The position numbers and the translations under genes are program-made. Positions 54,132-63,360 of a stretch of 64,000 nt of DNA are shown piece by piece; the first letter of the stretch is position 1; each line of letters starts with the position of its first letter. Source of the stretch: Azotimanducus sp963663145 (GTDB lineage Bacteria > Pseudomonadota > Gammaproteobacteria > Pseudomonadales > Azotimanducaceae). The DNA is taken from assembly GCA_963663145.1 (NCBI GenBank), contig OY760134.1, forward strand, positions 682,001 through 746,000, written 5' to 3'. The notes under the pieces were generated by a model. It was given only the letters and a program-made list of their open reading frames with translations. It did not search any database and was not told the origin of the DNA.

Positions 54132-55574
54132 ATGAGCGAAATATTTGAAACTGCGGCCGAGGATTGCCTTGACGGCACCGATTTGGATATGTCGCGCTGC
54201 GAGAATCTTCTTGCCGGGCTCATGGCCCCGGAGGTGGATGCGGGGGAACTCTTCTTTCAGCGCGAACGACAGCTCAGTTGGTTGCTTGAGGAGGGCAAGA
54301 TCAAAGAAGGGAGCTTTGCCGTGTCTGGCGGTGTGGGCGCTCGCGCCATGAGCGGTGAGAAGACCGGCTTCGCCTATGTTGACGACATCGCTTGGGATTC
54401 CTTGAAGCCGGCGACCGCCGCCGCTCGCGCCATTGCGCGGAGCGGAGCTTCGGGTCGTGTTGCCGGATTCGAGAAAGAGTCGGGGGAACCCATTCATTCG
54501 CTTTCCGACCCGATCGCGGGCATGAACAATGAGCAACGGGTGGATATGCTAAAGCGCGTTGATGCCTATGCGAGGTCGCTCGACCCTCGCATCGTCAAGG
54601 TCACCGTGGGGCTGCACGCCGTTCAGGAATCCATCTTGGTGCTGTGCAGCGACGGCACCTTAAGCGGAGATGTTCGTCCCTTGATTCGCATGAACGTGGG
54701 TGTCATCGCGGAACAAAACGGAAGGCGCGAGCGTGGCAATGCCGGCGGCGGCGGAAGACGGGAGATATCCTGGCTGCTTGAAGAGCACCGATGCGACCAA
54801 TTTGCGCGTGAAGCGGTGCGGCTCGCCTTGTTGAATCTCGAAGCGGTCGATGCGCCCGCCGGTCCCATGCCGGTGGTGCTGGGTCCGGGATGGCCTGGGG
54901 TGCTTCTGCACGAAGCGGTCGGTCACGGACTTGAAGGCGACTTCAATCGCAAGGGGACTTCGGCCTTTTCTGGTCGTATCGGCACCAAGGTCGCCTCATC
55001 TCTGTGCACAGTGGTGGACGATGCGACCCTTGCCGACCGGCGTGGTTCGCTGCGCATTGACGACGAGGGAACGCCGGGACAGCGCACGGTATTGATCGAA
55101 AATGGCGTGCTGCAAGGCTATTTGACCGATAAATTGAACGCGAAACTCCTACAGGCGGATTGCACGGGCAACGGAAGACGGGAATCCTATTCGCATCTGC
55201 CCATGCCGCGCATGACCAATACCTTTATGTTGCCGGGGGCGCATGAACCGGAAGAAATTCTCAAGAGCGTGAAGCGCGGAATCTATGCCGTGAATTTTGG
55301 CGGTGGCCAAGTCGATATTACATCCGGCCAGTTTGTGTTTTCGACCACCGAGGCGTGGCTCATTGAAGATGGCCGACCGACCTGTCCGGTGAAGGGCGCG
55401 ACGCTGATTGGCATGGGCGCGGACGTCATGCAGAGGGTGAGCATGGTGGGCAACGATTTGAAGCTTGATTCGGGCGTCGGCGTGTGTGGCAAAGAGGGTC
55501 AGTCGGTACCGGTTGGCGTCGGGCAGCCGACACTGAAGGTCGATGACATCATCGTTGGCGGAACGGCGCACTAA
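54132..55574 (+). CDS. tldD: Metalloprotease subunit TldD
   Basis: 480 residues. The zinc-binding HExxxH is visible as HEAVGHGLEGDF, with a downstream cysteine-containing VGVCGKEGQSVPVGVGQP near the C-terminus. With TldE it forms a protease that degrades unfolded peptides and matures RiPPs such as microcin B17. Its stop overlaps the tldE start as TAATG. Confidence 0.96.
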   Translation: MSEIFETAAEDCLDGTDLDMSRCENLLAGLMAPEVDAGELFFQRERQLSWLLEEGKIKEGSFAVSGGVGARAMSGEKTGFAYVDDIAWDSLKPATAAARAIARSGASGRVAGFEKESGEPIHSLSDPIAGMNNEQRVDMLKRVDAYARSLDPRIVKVTVGLHAVQESILVLCSDGTLSGDVRPLIRMNVGVIAEQNGRRERGNAGGGGRREISWLLEEHRCDQFAREAVRLALLNLEAVDAPAGPMPVVLGPGWPGVLLHEAVGHGLEGDFNRKGTSAFSGRIGTKVASSLCTVVDDATLADRRGSLRIDDEGTPGQRTVLIENGVLQGYLTDKLNAKLLQADCTGNGRRESYSHLPMPRMTNTFMLPGAHEPEEILKSVKRGIYAVNFGGGQVDITSGQFVFSTTEAWLIEDGRPTCPVKGATLIGMGADVMQRVSMVGNDLKLDSGVGVCGKEGQSVPVGVGQPTLKVDDIIVGGTAH

Positions 55575-56947
55575 TGCCGATCAATTCACTTGACCAATTG
55601 ACGGCACCTCTGTGCGAGACCGGAGGCGAATTGCCGCACCTTGCCGAAACGATTATTGCCGCTGCGCGCCGCAAAGGCGTGGACGCGGCCGAGGTTTCGA
55701 TTTCCAAAGGGGCTGGCTATAGCATCTCGGTACGCATGGGAGAGGTCGAAACCACAGAGTTCCATCAAGATGTGTCATGCGGCATCACAGTCTATTCGAA
55801 CCATTGCAAGGGCTCCGCGAGCACTTCTGACTTGCGCGCGGCATCGCTCGATGAAACCCTTGATGCGGCGTATGATATCGCCCGCTACGCGCAGCCCGAC
55901 ACCTGCCACGGTTTGGCGGATGCGGCACTCATGGCGAAGGAGTTTCCCGAACTCGACTTGGTGTCTGCGTGGCCCATCAGCCTGAATCATGCTACTCAAT
56001 TGGCCTTGGCCTGTGAGGACGCGGGCAGGCGTCTCGATGCCCGCATTGTCAATTCGGAAGGTGCCAGCCTGTCGAGCTACGGCGGACGCAGCCTGTACGC
56101 CAACAGTCACGGGTTCATGGGTGAGACCAGTGGTACGTCCCATTCCATCGGCTGCGCGCTGCTCGCCGAGGACGAAGCAGGCATGAGGCGCGATTATTGG
56201 TATACGTCGGCGCGGCGAGCCGAATTGCTCGATCCCGCCGAGACCGTTGGCGTCCGGGCAGCCGAGCGGGCGGTGGCTCGCCTCGGGGCTGCTACGCCGC
56301 CCACCGGCCCCTGCCCCGTGCTCTTCGAGCCCGAAGTGGCTTCCGGTCTCTTGGGGTCGATCACGGGAGCCCTCTCTGGTGGACTGCTGTATCGGCACGA
56401 GTCATTTCTTGAGGGGTCGCTCGGCGAAGTGATCATGCCTGCTTGGCTGTCCCTTGTTGAGAGGCCCCACCTTGCGCGAGCGGCCGCGAGCGCCAGTTTC
56501 GATACGGAAGGGGTGCAGACGCGCGACAAGTATATCGTTGAAGACGGTCGCGTGGCCTCCTATCTTCTATCGAGCTACTCAGCGCGAAGACTTGCAATGG
56601 AGACGACTGGAAACGCGGGCGGCATTCACAATTTGATACTCGAAGCCAATGAATACAAGAATCGAAGTGCATTGCTGGCGCAGATGGGACGCGGTCTGGT
56701 GGTACGTGAACTTATGGGACAGGGCGTTAATTTGGTCAATGGCGACTATTCGCGAGGCGTTGCCGGATTCTGGGTGGAGAATGGAGTGATCGCTTATCCG
56801 GTGCAAGAAATCACCATTGCCGGGAACTTGCGAGATATGCTCAAGGGGATTGCGGCAGTGGGCGAAGATGCCGATCCGAGACGCAGGGTACGCACGGGAT
56901 CGATTCTCATCGATTCCATGATGGTGGCGACGCCTGAATCCTTGTGA
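55574..56947 (+). CDS. pmbA: Metalloprotease subunit TldE (PmbA)
   Basis: 457 residues paralogous to TldD but lacking the HExxxH motif, as expected for the non-catalytic partner. Family stretches include EVSISKGAGYSISVRMGEVE, SIGCALLAEDEAGMRRDYWY and the C-terminal ITIAGNLRDML. In E. coli tldD and pmbA are far apart; here they are overlapping neighbours, which supports obligate heterodimer assembly. No RiPP precursor is seen nearby. Confidence 0.95.
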   Translation: MPINSLDQLTAPLCETGGELPHLAETIIAAARRKGVDAAEVSISKGAGYSISVRMGEVETTEFHQDVSCGITVYSNHCKGSASTSDLRAASLDETLDAAYDIARYAQPDTCHGLADAALMAKEFPELDLVSAWPISLNHATQLALACEDAGRRLDARIVNSEGASLSSYGGRSLYANSHGFMGETSGTSHSIGCALLAEDEAGMRRDYWYTSARRAELLDPAETVGVRAAERAVARLGAATPPTGPCPVLFEPEVASGLLGSITGALSGGLLYRHESFLEGSLGEVIMPAWLSLVERPHLARAAASASFDTEGVQTRDKYIVEDGRVASYLLSSYSARRLAMETTGNAGGIHNLILEANEYKNRSALLAQMGRGLVVRELMGQGVNLVNGDYSRGVAGFWVENGVIAYPVQEITIAGNLRDMLKGIAAVGEDADPRRRVRTGSILIDSMMVATPESL

Positions 56948-56950
56948 GAG

Positions 56951-58303
56951 TCAGGCGTAGGCGAGGGTTGCCAAGCCTAGGAATACGAAGAATCCGCCAA
57001 CATCGGTGATGGTGGTCAGTACCACGCCACCGGCGATGGCGGGATCCGCCTTCAGTGCGCGCAACACTGAAGGGAGCAGGGTGCCGGCGATTGCCGCGAT
57101 TATGAGATTGGCGACCATGGCGATGAATATCACAACGCCGAGCAAGGCATCGGTGAACACCAGCGATGCGCCGATGCCCACGAGCAGGGCGAGCAGCAGG
57201 CCATTGAGTGACGCCACGATGATTTCACGATTCAGCAGCCAGCCCAGATTGGCGCGCGAGATCTGATCGAGGGCCATGGCGCGAATGACCAGCGTGAGGG
57301 TCTGGGTGCCCGCCACGCCACCCATGCTCGCAACGATCGGCATCAGTACAGCGAGTGCAACCACCTTGACAATGGCGTCCTCAAAAAGACGAATCACCAT
57401 GGAGGCGAGAATCGCGGTAAAGAGATTGATGCTGAGCCAAATGGCGCGACTTTGTGTTGATTTCAAGATGGGTGCGAAGGTGTCCTGATCCACTTCAAGG
57501 CCCGCCTGTCCCATAAAGGCTTCTTCCGCATCTTCAAGTATCACGTCGACCACATCATCCACGGTGACTCTGCCGATGAGCTTCTGTTCTTGATCAACCA
57601 CGGGTGCGGAAAGAAGGTCTTCACGGGCAAACAAGCGCGCCAGTTCATCGTCTTTCGTCTCTGCGGCAACGGCTGGAAAGTCGTGTTCCATCACTTCGCC
57701 CACGCGCAAATGCGAATGGCTGGTCAAGAGCTTTGAAACCCGGAGTATCCCAATGTACTCTCCCGTTTGATTGACGACGAAGAGTTTATCGGTCGTCTGT
57801 GGCACCTCGCCTCGGCGCCGCAAATAGCGCAGTACCAGCTCAAGCGAATGACGTCGCTCGACCGCGATTAGCTCGGTGTCCATGAGCCCGCCCGCGGTGT
57901 CTTGCGGATAGGACAGCACCGATTCGACCCGCTGGCGATGACCGGCATCGAGCGACGACAGTACTTCCTCTTGAATGGCATCGGGCAGTTGCCGCAGTAT
58001 GTCGGCGAAGTCGTCCGTGTCGAGCTCGTCCCCCGCAGCGACGAGACTGTCCGTGTCCATGGACGCGAGGATTTCTTCCAGCACGTCCTCGTGCAGGTGC
58101 TGTAGCGCTAGGTGAGAGACCTCTTCCTCAAGCAATTCCCACACCACGCGTCGAGCATCTCTCGGCATGGATTCCAATAGATTGGCGGCTTCGTGCGGGC
58201 GAACCGTTGAGAGCAATTCGCCGATGTTCTCCGCTTGGTCTTGATCGATCGAGCGGATGATCTCCTTGAGGCGGTTTTCTGTTTGCTCGGCACTCATGTT
58301 CAT
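56951..58303 (-). CDS. mgtE: Magnesium transporter MgtE
   Basis: 450 residues: a cytosolic N-domain of helical repeats (to ~130), two CBS domains (~135-255), a plug helix and five C-terminal membrane helices with the channel signature MGGVAGTQTLTL. MgtE is a homodimeric Mg2+ channel closed by Mg2+ binding to its cytosolic domains. It converges on pmbA with three bases between, and lies 27 bases after ptsO. No Mg-sensing riboswitch is visible in that gap. Confidence 0.95.
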   Translation of the reverse strand: MNMSAEQTENRLKEIIRSIDQDQAENIGELLSTVRPHEAANLLESMPRDARRVVWELLEEEVSHLALQHLHEDVLEEILASMDTDSLVAAGDELDTDDFADILRQLPDAIQEEVLSSLDAGHRQRVESVLSYPQDTAGGLMDTELIAVERRHSLELVLRYLRRRGEVPQTTDKLFVVNQTGEYIGILRVSKLLTSHSHLRVGEVMEHDFPAVAAETKDDELARLFAREDLLSAPVVDQEQKLIGRVTVDDVVDVILEDAEEAFMGQAGLEVDQDTFAPILKSTQSRAIWLSINLFTAILASMVIRLFEDAIVKVVALAVLMPIVASMGGVAGTQTLTLVIRAMALDQISRANLGWLLNREIIVASLNGLLLALLVGIGASLVFTDALLGVVIFIAMVANLIIAAIAGTLLPSVLRALKADPAIAGGVVLTTITDVGGFFVFLGLATLAYA

Positions 58304-58330
58304 GGCATGCTCTCTGGTGCCTTGATGCCC

Positions 58331-58621
58331 TTAGTCGCTGTCCGGATCTGGGAGTTCGCCGAACTTGTTGTCAATGAGTTCGACCAACGCTTGCAAGGCG
58401 TGCTCCGCATCCTTGCCCTGCGCCTCGATTTCAAGCATCACGCCATAGGTTGCCTCAAGCAGCAACAGCGCCATGATGTTCTTGCCGTCAACAGCTTGCG
58501 ACCGACCCTCCGCCAGAACGCGAATGCTCGATTCAAAGCGCTTTGCGAGTTCGACGAATTTGGCCGATGCGCGCGCATGCAGTCCGAGTTCGTTCGAAAG
58601 CTGGATCCTGCGCGACGCCAT
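58331..58621 (-). CDS. ptsO: Phosphocarrier NPr (HPr family)
   Basis: A 96-residue HPr-fold protein. The phospho-accepting His lies in GLHARASAKF near residue 16, and the DGKNIMALLLLEA helix has Asn where regulatory Ser46 sits in other HPr proteins. Together with PtsN it belongs to the nitrogen PTS. It overlaps ptsN by one base (TGATG). rapZ, usually between ptsN and ptsO, is missing. Confidence 0.92.
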   Translation of the reverse strand: MASRRIQLSNELGLHARASAKFVELAKRFESSIRVLAEGRSQAVDGKNIMALLLLEATYGVMLEIEAQGKDAEHALQALVELIDNKFGELPDPDSD

Positions 58622-59085
58622 CAGCCGGATTCCAATGTGAGGAGCAGTTCATAGAGTTCTGCGTCGGCGTCGCAGGCGCGAAGTGCCTCGCGGTTTTCCG
58701 CCTCGCCAAGTATCCGCGCGCTGGCGGCAAGCATGCCAAGATGGTCTTGGTGTTCTTCTTTGCAGGCGATCAACACCATCATCAAGTCCACCGGCTCGCC
58801 GTCGGGCGCGTCAAAGTCGATAGGTTCATCGAGTTTGAGAAAGGCAGATACGGGCAGGTCAATCGAACTCGACCTGCAATGCGGGATCGCGGTTCCGAAG
58901 CCGAGCCCCGTGCTTCCCAAATATTCGCGCTCCATGAGCCGTGAGAAGAGGCGATGTTCGACCATATCCTCACACTGTTTGGCGATCAACTCTGCTGCCA
59001 AGCGCAACACTTGCTTACGTGTAGTGCCGGGGAAGTGGGCACGCGTGAGTTGCCTGCTGAGCACTGAGTCGAGCGTGATCGGCAT
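58621..59085 (-). CDS. ptsN: Nitrogen regulatory EIIA protein
   Basis: 154 residues of the EIIA-Ntr fold. The phosphorylation site is the His of GTAIPHCR. EIIA-Ntr controls potassium transport, phosphate signalling and other pathways through its phosphorylation state. The start at 59085 (MPITLDSVLS) follows hpf by 13 bases. Confidence 0.93.
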   Translation of the reverse strand: MPITLDSVLSRQLTRAHFPGTTRKQVLRLAAELIAKQCEDMVEHRLFSRLMEREYLGSTGLGFGTAIPHCRSSSIDLPVSAFLKLDEPIDFDAPDGEPVDLMMVLIACKEEHQDHLGMLAASARILGEAENREALRACDADAELYELLLTLESG

Positions 59086-59098
59086 ACTCTGCGCCGCC

Positions 59099-59401
59099 CT
59101 AGTGTTTTCCTTGACGGCGATCGATACGCTTTTCCTTTTGCTTGAGTATCTGCCGGTCAATCTTGTCGGTCAGTAAATCAATCGCCGCATAGAGATCGTC
59201 GCTTTCCGCATCGGCAAAAATCTCCCCGCCAAGACCATGCAAGGTTGCCTCTGCGCGTTGATGATGCCGATCAACGCTGAGGATCACGTGCACGTTGGTC
59301 ACATGGTCGTCGTGGCGTTCGATACGTTTAAACTTGGCGCTGATGTGGTCCTTGATGGCATCGGTCACGGTCAGGTGAAGTCCGGTGATACTCAACTGCA
59401 T
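59099..59401 (-). CDS. hpf: Ribosome hibernation promoting factor
   Basis: 100 residues with the beta-alpha-beta-beta-beta-alpha fold: MQLSITGLHLTVTDAIKDHI, the conserved ADAESDDLYAAIDLLTDKIDRQI, and a basic C-terminal end. This short form binds the 30S A/P sites and promotes 100S dimers in stationary phase. Placement after rpoN is standard. Confidence 0.94.
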   Translation of the reverse strand: MQLSITGLHLTVTDAIKDHISAKFKRIERHDDHVTNVHVILSVDRHHQRAEATLHGLGGEIFADAESDDLYAAIDLLTDKIDRQILKQKEKRIDRRQGKH

Positions 59402-59480
59402 GGATTGACGAATTCGGTATTCAGACCATCGGGCATTGTACACGCCACCCTCGAATCGGAAGTCGGTAAGGCGTCAAGGC

Positions 59481-60935
59481 TTAGCGCACCCGTCGCGCAC
59501 TCGAAGATGGAATTGCCATGGACTCCCGGTACTTGGCGACCGTGCGTCTTGCCACGCGAATACCTTCCTTACGCAAAACTTGCATGAGGTTGGCATCGCT
59601 CAAAGGTCGCCTTGGATCTTCTTCACCGACAAGCTTGCGAATGCGGGCGCGTATGGCGACACTCGATACCTCGCTGCCGTCTTGGGTGGCGAGCGCTGGC
59701 GGGAAGAAGTGCTTGAGTTCAAACAAGCCGTGTGGCGTCTGCATGTACTTGCCCGAGGTGACGCGGGAGACCGTGGATTCATGCAGTCCAAGCACGTTCG
59801 AAATATCCTGCAAGACCAACGGCAGCATGGCCTCTGGGCCACGTTCCAAGAAGGCTCTCTGGCGCGTGACGATTTCGCTGGCCACCCGCAGCAGGGTTTC
59901 GCCGCGTCCGCGTAGACCACGCAGAAACCATCTTGCCTCGCCGAGCTTGTCCTTGAGGTATTGGTTGTCGCCACCCTTGTCGCCTCGCTGAATCATGCGC
60001 GAATAGAGTGGATTGATGCCAAGGCTTGGCCAGGCTTCGGCATTCAGTTCGACCCGCCATGCACCTTCTTGCTTGCGCACAACCACATCCGGCACCAAAT
60101 AGCTTTCTCGCTGCGTGCGCACGCTACGGCCGGGATGCGGATTGAGCGCGAGAATGAGCGCCATGGCGCTCGATACTTCTTCTTCGCTTACGCCGGTGGC
60201 CTTAGCAAGTGGCGCAATATCGGGCTGTGCGAGCAGTGACAAATGATCGTTCACCAAGGTGAATGCAAGCTCGCGACCCGGCTGCTCTTGGCGGAATTCT
60301 CGAAGCTGAAGGCACAAACATTCCCTGAGGTTGCGAGCGCCAACCCCGGCTGGGTCGAAGGTCTGCACGGCGGTGAGCACGGCTAGGCAGCGAGATTCAA
60401 GAATTGGTTCATCTTCAAGACCTTCGACAATGCGCTCAAGCGGCTCGGTGAGCCAGCCGTCTTCGTTGATTGAGTATATGATCGCACGGGCTATTGCCCG
60501 GTCTTCGTTTGCGATGCGGCTGACTTCTAGTTGCCACAGCAAGTCGTCGATGAGGCTGTCCGGCTGTGCTTGGCTGGCGAGGCTATCAAAGTCGTCGCGC
60601 TGGCCCGATGGACGCGGAGCGGCATCAAGCCAAGTGTCTTCCCAGACCGCATCAACCGGGAGGTCTTGCGGGAGCGATTCCTGTTCGAACAATTCGGCCA
60701 CCTCTGCCTCTTCGGGTGATGCGGCATCTTCCTGAGGCGTCTCCGTACCGCTCGATTCGACCGATTCGACTTCTTCGAGATCGGTCGCGAGCTCAAGCAA
60801 GGGATTGGTTTCCAGCACCTGCTGAATCTCGCCTCGAAGTTCCAAGGAGGACGCCTGTAGGAGTCGAAGCGACTGCTTGAGTTCGGGCGTAATGGCGAGC
60901 TGCTGGCGCAGCTTCATGGACAGGGATTGACGCAC
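59481..60935 (-). CDS. rpoN: RNA polymerase sigma-54 factor
   Basis: 484 residues. Region I is the Gln/Leu-rich LRQQLAITPELKQSLRLLQ; region II is strongly acidic (EEVESVESSGTETPQEDAAS); the core-binding and HTH regions follow, and the RpoN box reads ARRTVAKYRE. It starts at a GTG (60935), giving MRQSLSMKL, which aligns with the E. coli start; ATG at 60917 is an alternative. Sigma-54 transcribes enhancer-dependent promoters; no sigma-54 promoter was recognised in the window. Confidence 0.96.
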   Translation of the reverse strand: MRQSLSMKLRQQLAITPELKQSLRLLQASSLELRGEIQQVLETNPLLELATDLEEVESVESSGTETPQEDAASPEEAEVAELFEQESLPQDLPVDAVWEDTWLDAAPRPSGQRDDFDSLASQAQPDSLIDDLLWQLEVSRIANEDRAIARAIIYSINEDGWLTEPLERIVEGLEDEPILESRCLAVLTAVQTFDPAGVGARNLRECLCLQLREFRQEQPGRELAFTLVNDHLSLLAQPDIAPLAKATGVSEEEVSSAMALILALNPHPGRSVRTQRESYLVPDVVVRKQEGAWRVELNAEAWPSLGINPLYSRMIQRGDKGGDNQYLKDKLGEARWFLRGLRGRGETLLRVASEIVTRQRAFLERGPEAMLPLVLQDISNVLGLHESTVSRVTSGKYMQTPHGLFELKHFFPPALATQDGSEVSSVAIRARIRKLVGEEDPRRPLSDANLMQVLRKEGIRVARRTVAKYRESMAIPSSSARRVR

Positions 60936-60944
60936 CGAGAATCC

Positions 60945-61670
60945 TTACATGGTGAAGTCTTCGCCGAGAAACACGGCCCTCACCTGTTCGTCGGCGAGAA
61001 TGCTCGCGGGGTCTCCCTCGGCAAGTTGGCGGCCGCTACCTATGATAAGCGCGCGGTCACAGGCGGAAAGGGTGTCGCGCACGTTGTGGTCGGTGATGAT
61101 GATGCCGATTTCTCTGTTCTTTAGGTCGCCGATCAGTCGGTTGATCTGCCCAACAGAGATGGGGTCCACCCCCGCGAACGGCTCGTCGAGCAGAATGAAC
61201 TTCGGATCGTTTGCGAGTGCTCTCGCAATTTCTACGCGGCGCCGTTCGCCTCCGGAGAGCGTTCGGCCGAGCTGCGAGCGAATAGCGCCAAGATTGAATT
61301 CGTCAATGAGATCTTCAACTAGGCGCTGCATCTCCCCCGCTTTGAGATCGGTACGCAACTCGGCGATTGCACGGATATTCTCTTCGACACTTAATCCCCT
61401 GAATATGCTTGCTTCTTGCGGCAGATAGCCGAGACCGAAACGTGCGCGCATGTGAATCGGCTCGCAGGTGATATTTTTTTCGCCGATGAGTATCTTGCCC
61501 TTGTCCGGCCGCACCAGCCCCATCAGCATGTTGAAGCAGGTGGTCTTGCCCGCGCCGTTTGGCCCTAATAGACCATAGACTTCGCCTTGATTGACTTGTA
61601 GGGAAACCCCCTTGACAGCGGGAGTGCCACCAAAGTGCTTATAGAGGTTTTCCGCCCGAAGCGCGGTCAT
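60945..61670 (-). CDS. lptB: LPS export ABC transporter ATPase LptB
   Basis: A 241-residue ABC ATPase with Walker A GPNGAGKTT, signature LSGGERRR, Walker B FILLDEPFAGVDP and H-loop TDHNV. With LptF/LptG (not here) it powers LPS extraction. It overlaps lptA by ATGA and precedes rpoN by nine bases. Confidence 0.96.
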   Translation of the reverse strand: MTALRAENLYKHFGGTPAVKGVSLQVNQGEVYGLLGPNGAGKTTCFNMLMGLVRPDKGKILIGEKNITCEPIHMRARFGLGYLPQEASIFRGLSVEENIRAIAELRTDLKAGEMQRLVEDLIDEFNLGAIRSQLGRTLSGGERRRVEIARALANDPKFILLDEPFAGVDPISVGQINRLIGDLKNREIGIIITDHNVRDTLSACDRALIIGSGRQLAEGDPASILADEQVRAVFLGEDFTM

Positions 61671-62209
61671 GGCGCGTCCGAATCGGGTTCTTCGTTGATG
61701 TCTTCTTCAAGGTTGCTCACAAGCCTCGGCGGCACTTTCATCGTGACCCCGCCGCGGGCATCCGTTCTGCCGCGAGCAATATCGTAGAGAATGGAATCGC
61801 CTCTAAATTCTACATCCGATTGCTGTAACAGTGCGTCGCCGGTGAGATGGATAGTCTGTGCTTTGATGTCGTAAACCATCTCGTGGGCTTGGGCGGTGAC
61901 CTCGGATTCGTCAGCGCGAATACGTTGTGTATAGGAAACAGGTTTGCTCTCATCGCCGCGGCTGGCCGAAATTTGAACGACTTGGCCCCCTTCCCGCTTG
62001 GCGCGCAGAATCTCGGCGGCCAGTTTGAGGGTTCCTTGGGTGAGGGTCACGCTACCCCGGTAGGTGATTTCTCCCGTGTTCTCGTCAAGACTTGCGCTAT
62101 CGCCTTTGATCACGATTTCTTGGAGCTTGTCCTCTTCCAAGGCGAGACTGCCGCTTGACATCAGGGCCAGCATCAACGGCAAGCAAATACCGATGCTCGC
62201 AAACTTCAC
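61667..62209 (-). CDS. lptA: LPS transport periplasmic protein LptA
   Basis: 180 residues: signal peptide ending near SLA at residue 23, then an OstA-type beta-jellyroll (GDSASLDENTGEITYRGSV; MVYDIKAQTIHLTGDALLQQ). LptA molecules form the bridge from LptC to LptD. Overlaps on both sides (ATGA) couple it to lptC and lptB. Confidence 0.93.
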   Translation of the reverse strand: MKFASIGICLPLMLALMSSGSLALEEDKLQEIVIKGDSASLDENTGEITYRGSVTLTQGTLKLAAEILRAKREGGQVVQISASRGDESKPVSYTQRIRADESEVTAQAHEMVYDIKAQTIHLTGDALLQQSDVEFRGDSILYDIARGRTDARGGVTMKVPPRLVSNLEEDINEEPDSDAP

Positions 62210-62796
62210 TGAAGAGCCTCTTCCGGTTGAATTCTCGTGTGCACTCGCTCATCCTGGGTCGCGCCGAGCAAGAGTATCTGTTCCTCAAGGTTGAGCGCAA
62301 GGTTGGCGGCGCTGGTATCGACTGAGTCTGAACGCACCTGCACGCTATTGGGCGCCGAGACGCTGCGTCCGTCCCGAGCAATCAACAGGGATTCAGTGAC
62401 AAGCGCCACTTGCCTTTCGTGATTGCGGAGAACAGCGTCTACCTTCGCATAGAGCTCGATCTGCTCGCCGTCGGCAGTGGCTTGAAGCGAACCCTTTCCC
62501 GCTTGCGCACGTAGGGTTGCTCCAGATGCGCTGTGCATCAATAAATGTGGAGACGCCACATCAAGCGATCCGTCGAGGTGGTACACGATTTGCGGTGATC
62601 GCATTGACCAATTGGTTGTCCCGTCCTCAGCAAATGCGCGCAGGCGCGCCGTCATGATCCTGAGTTCAGGCAGTTCTTCCTCATCGAGTCGTTTGTCGGC
62701 TTCTTGCTGAGGGACTGGCTTCGGTGCCGGCAAGAGCAAGAGCCCCAGCGATATTAGTAGGGCGGCGACAAGTATCCAGCTCAAGCCCGGTTTCAT
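62206..62796 (-). CDS. lptC: LPS export protein LptC
   Basis: 196 residues with one N-terminal membrane helix (WILVAALLISLGLLLLP) and a periplasmic jellyroll that passes LPS to LptA. The fold is recognised from MTARLRAFAEDG and GKGSLQATADGEQIEL. Overlaps kdsC and lptA by ATGA. Confidence 0.92.
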   Translation of the reverse strand: MKPGLSWILVAALLISLGLLLLPAPKPVPQQEADKRLDEEELPELRIMTARLRAFAEDGTTNWSMRSPQIVYHLDGSLDVASPHLLMHSASGATLRAQAGKGSLQATADGEQIELYAKVDAVLRNHERQVALVTESLLIARDGRSVSAPNSVQVRSDSVDTSAANLALNLEEQILLLGATQDERVHTRIQPEEALQ

Positions 62797-63356
62797 CGTC
62801 GGGTAAAAGACTCGACGATCGAATTGAAGCTGTCTTGCGCTGTCATGATCAATTGCGCGGCTTCGCGTACGCAGCCCCTTCCGCCACCAGCCTGGGTGAC
62901 AAGGTCTGCCTGTTCCCGGACAAGAGGATGGGCATCTGCGGGTGCCAAGCTGAGACCCGCCGCTCGAAACAGCGCGAGATCAGGAATATCGTCTCCCATA
63001 GCGGCGATTTGGTGCGCTTCAAGCTTCAGTGTGTGCATGAGATCGCGCAAGACCGGGCCTTTGTGTTCGACTTTGGAATAGACATGGGCGATGCCAAGTT
63101 CTTTGGTTCTCCGATCAAGCGCCTCGGAACGCCTGCCGCTGATCACGGCGACCTCCACGCCGCTTTGCATAAGCATCTTGATAGCTTGGCCGTCTTGGGA
63201 ATTGAACGACAGCCCGAAGATTGAATCACCGCTCGCGCCATCTTGAGAATTCGCGTAGTACAGGCGTCCATCCGTGAGCACGCCGTCGCAATCGAGCGCC
63301 AAGAGGGCAACCTGTTTGGCGCGCTTGAGGATGCTTTCGGTTGCCTGAGGAGTCAT
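62793..63356 (-). CDS. kdsC: KDO 8-phosphate phosphatase
   Basis: A 187-residue HAD phosphatase making KDO for the LPS inner core. Motif I is ALDCDGVLTDG, motif II is VISGRRSEAL, motif III lysine lies in KVEHKGPVL and motif IV is GDDIPDL. The start at 63356 is four bases after the antiporter gene. kdsD, normally between them, is missing. Confidence 0.94.
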   Translation of the reverse strand: MTPQATESILKRAKQVALLALDCDGVLTDGRLYYANSQDGASGDSIFGLSFNSQDGQAIKMLMQSGVEVAVISGRRSEALDRRTKELGIAHVYSKVEHKGPVLRDLMHTLKLEAHQIAAMGDDIPDLALFRAAGLSLAPADAHPLVREQADLVTQAGGGRGCVREAAQLIMTAQDSFNSIVESFTRR

Positions 63357-63360
63357 TGGT

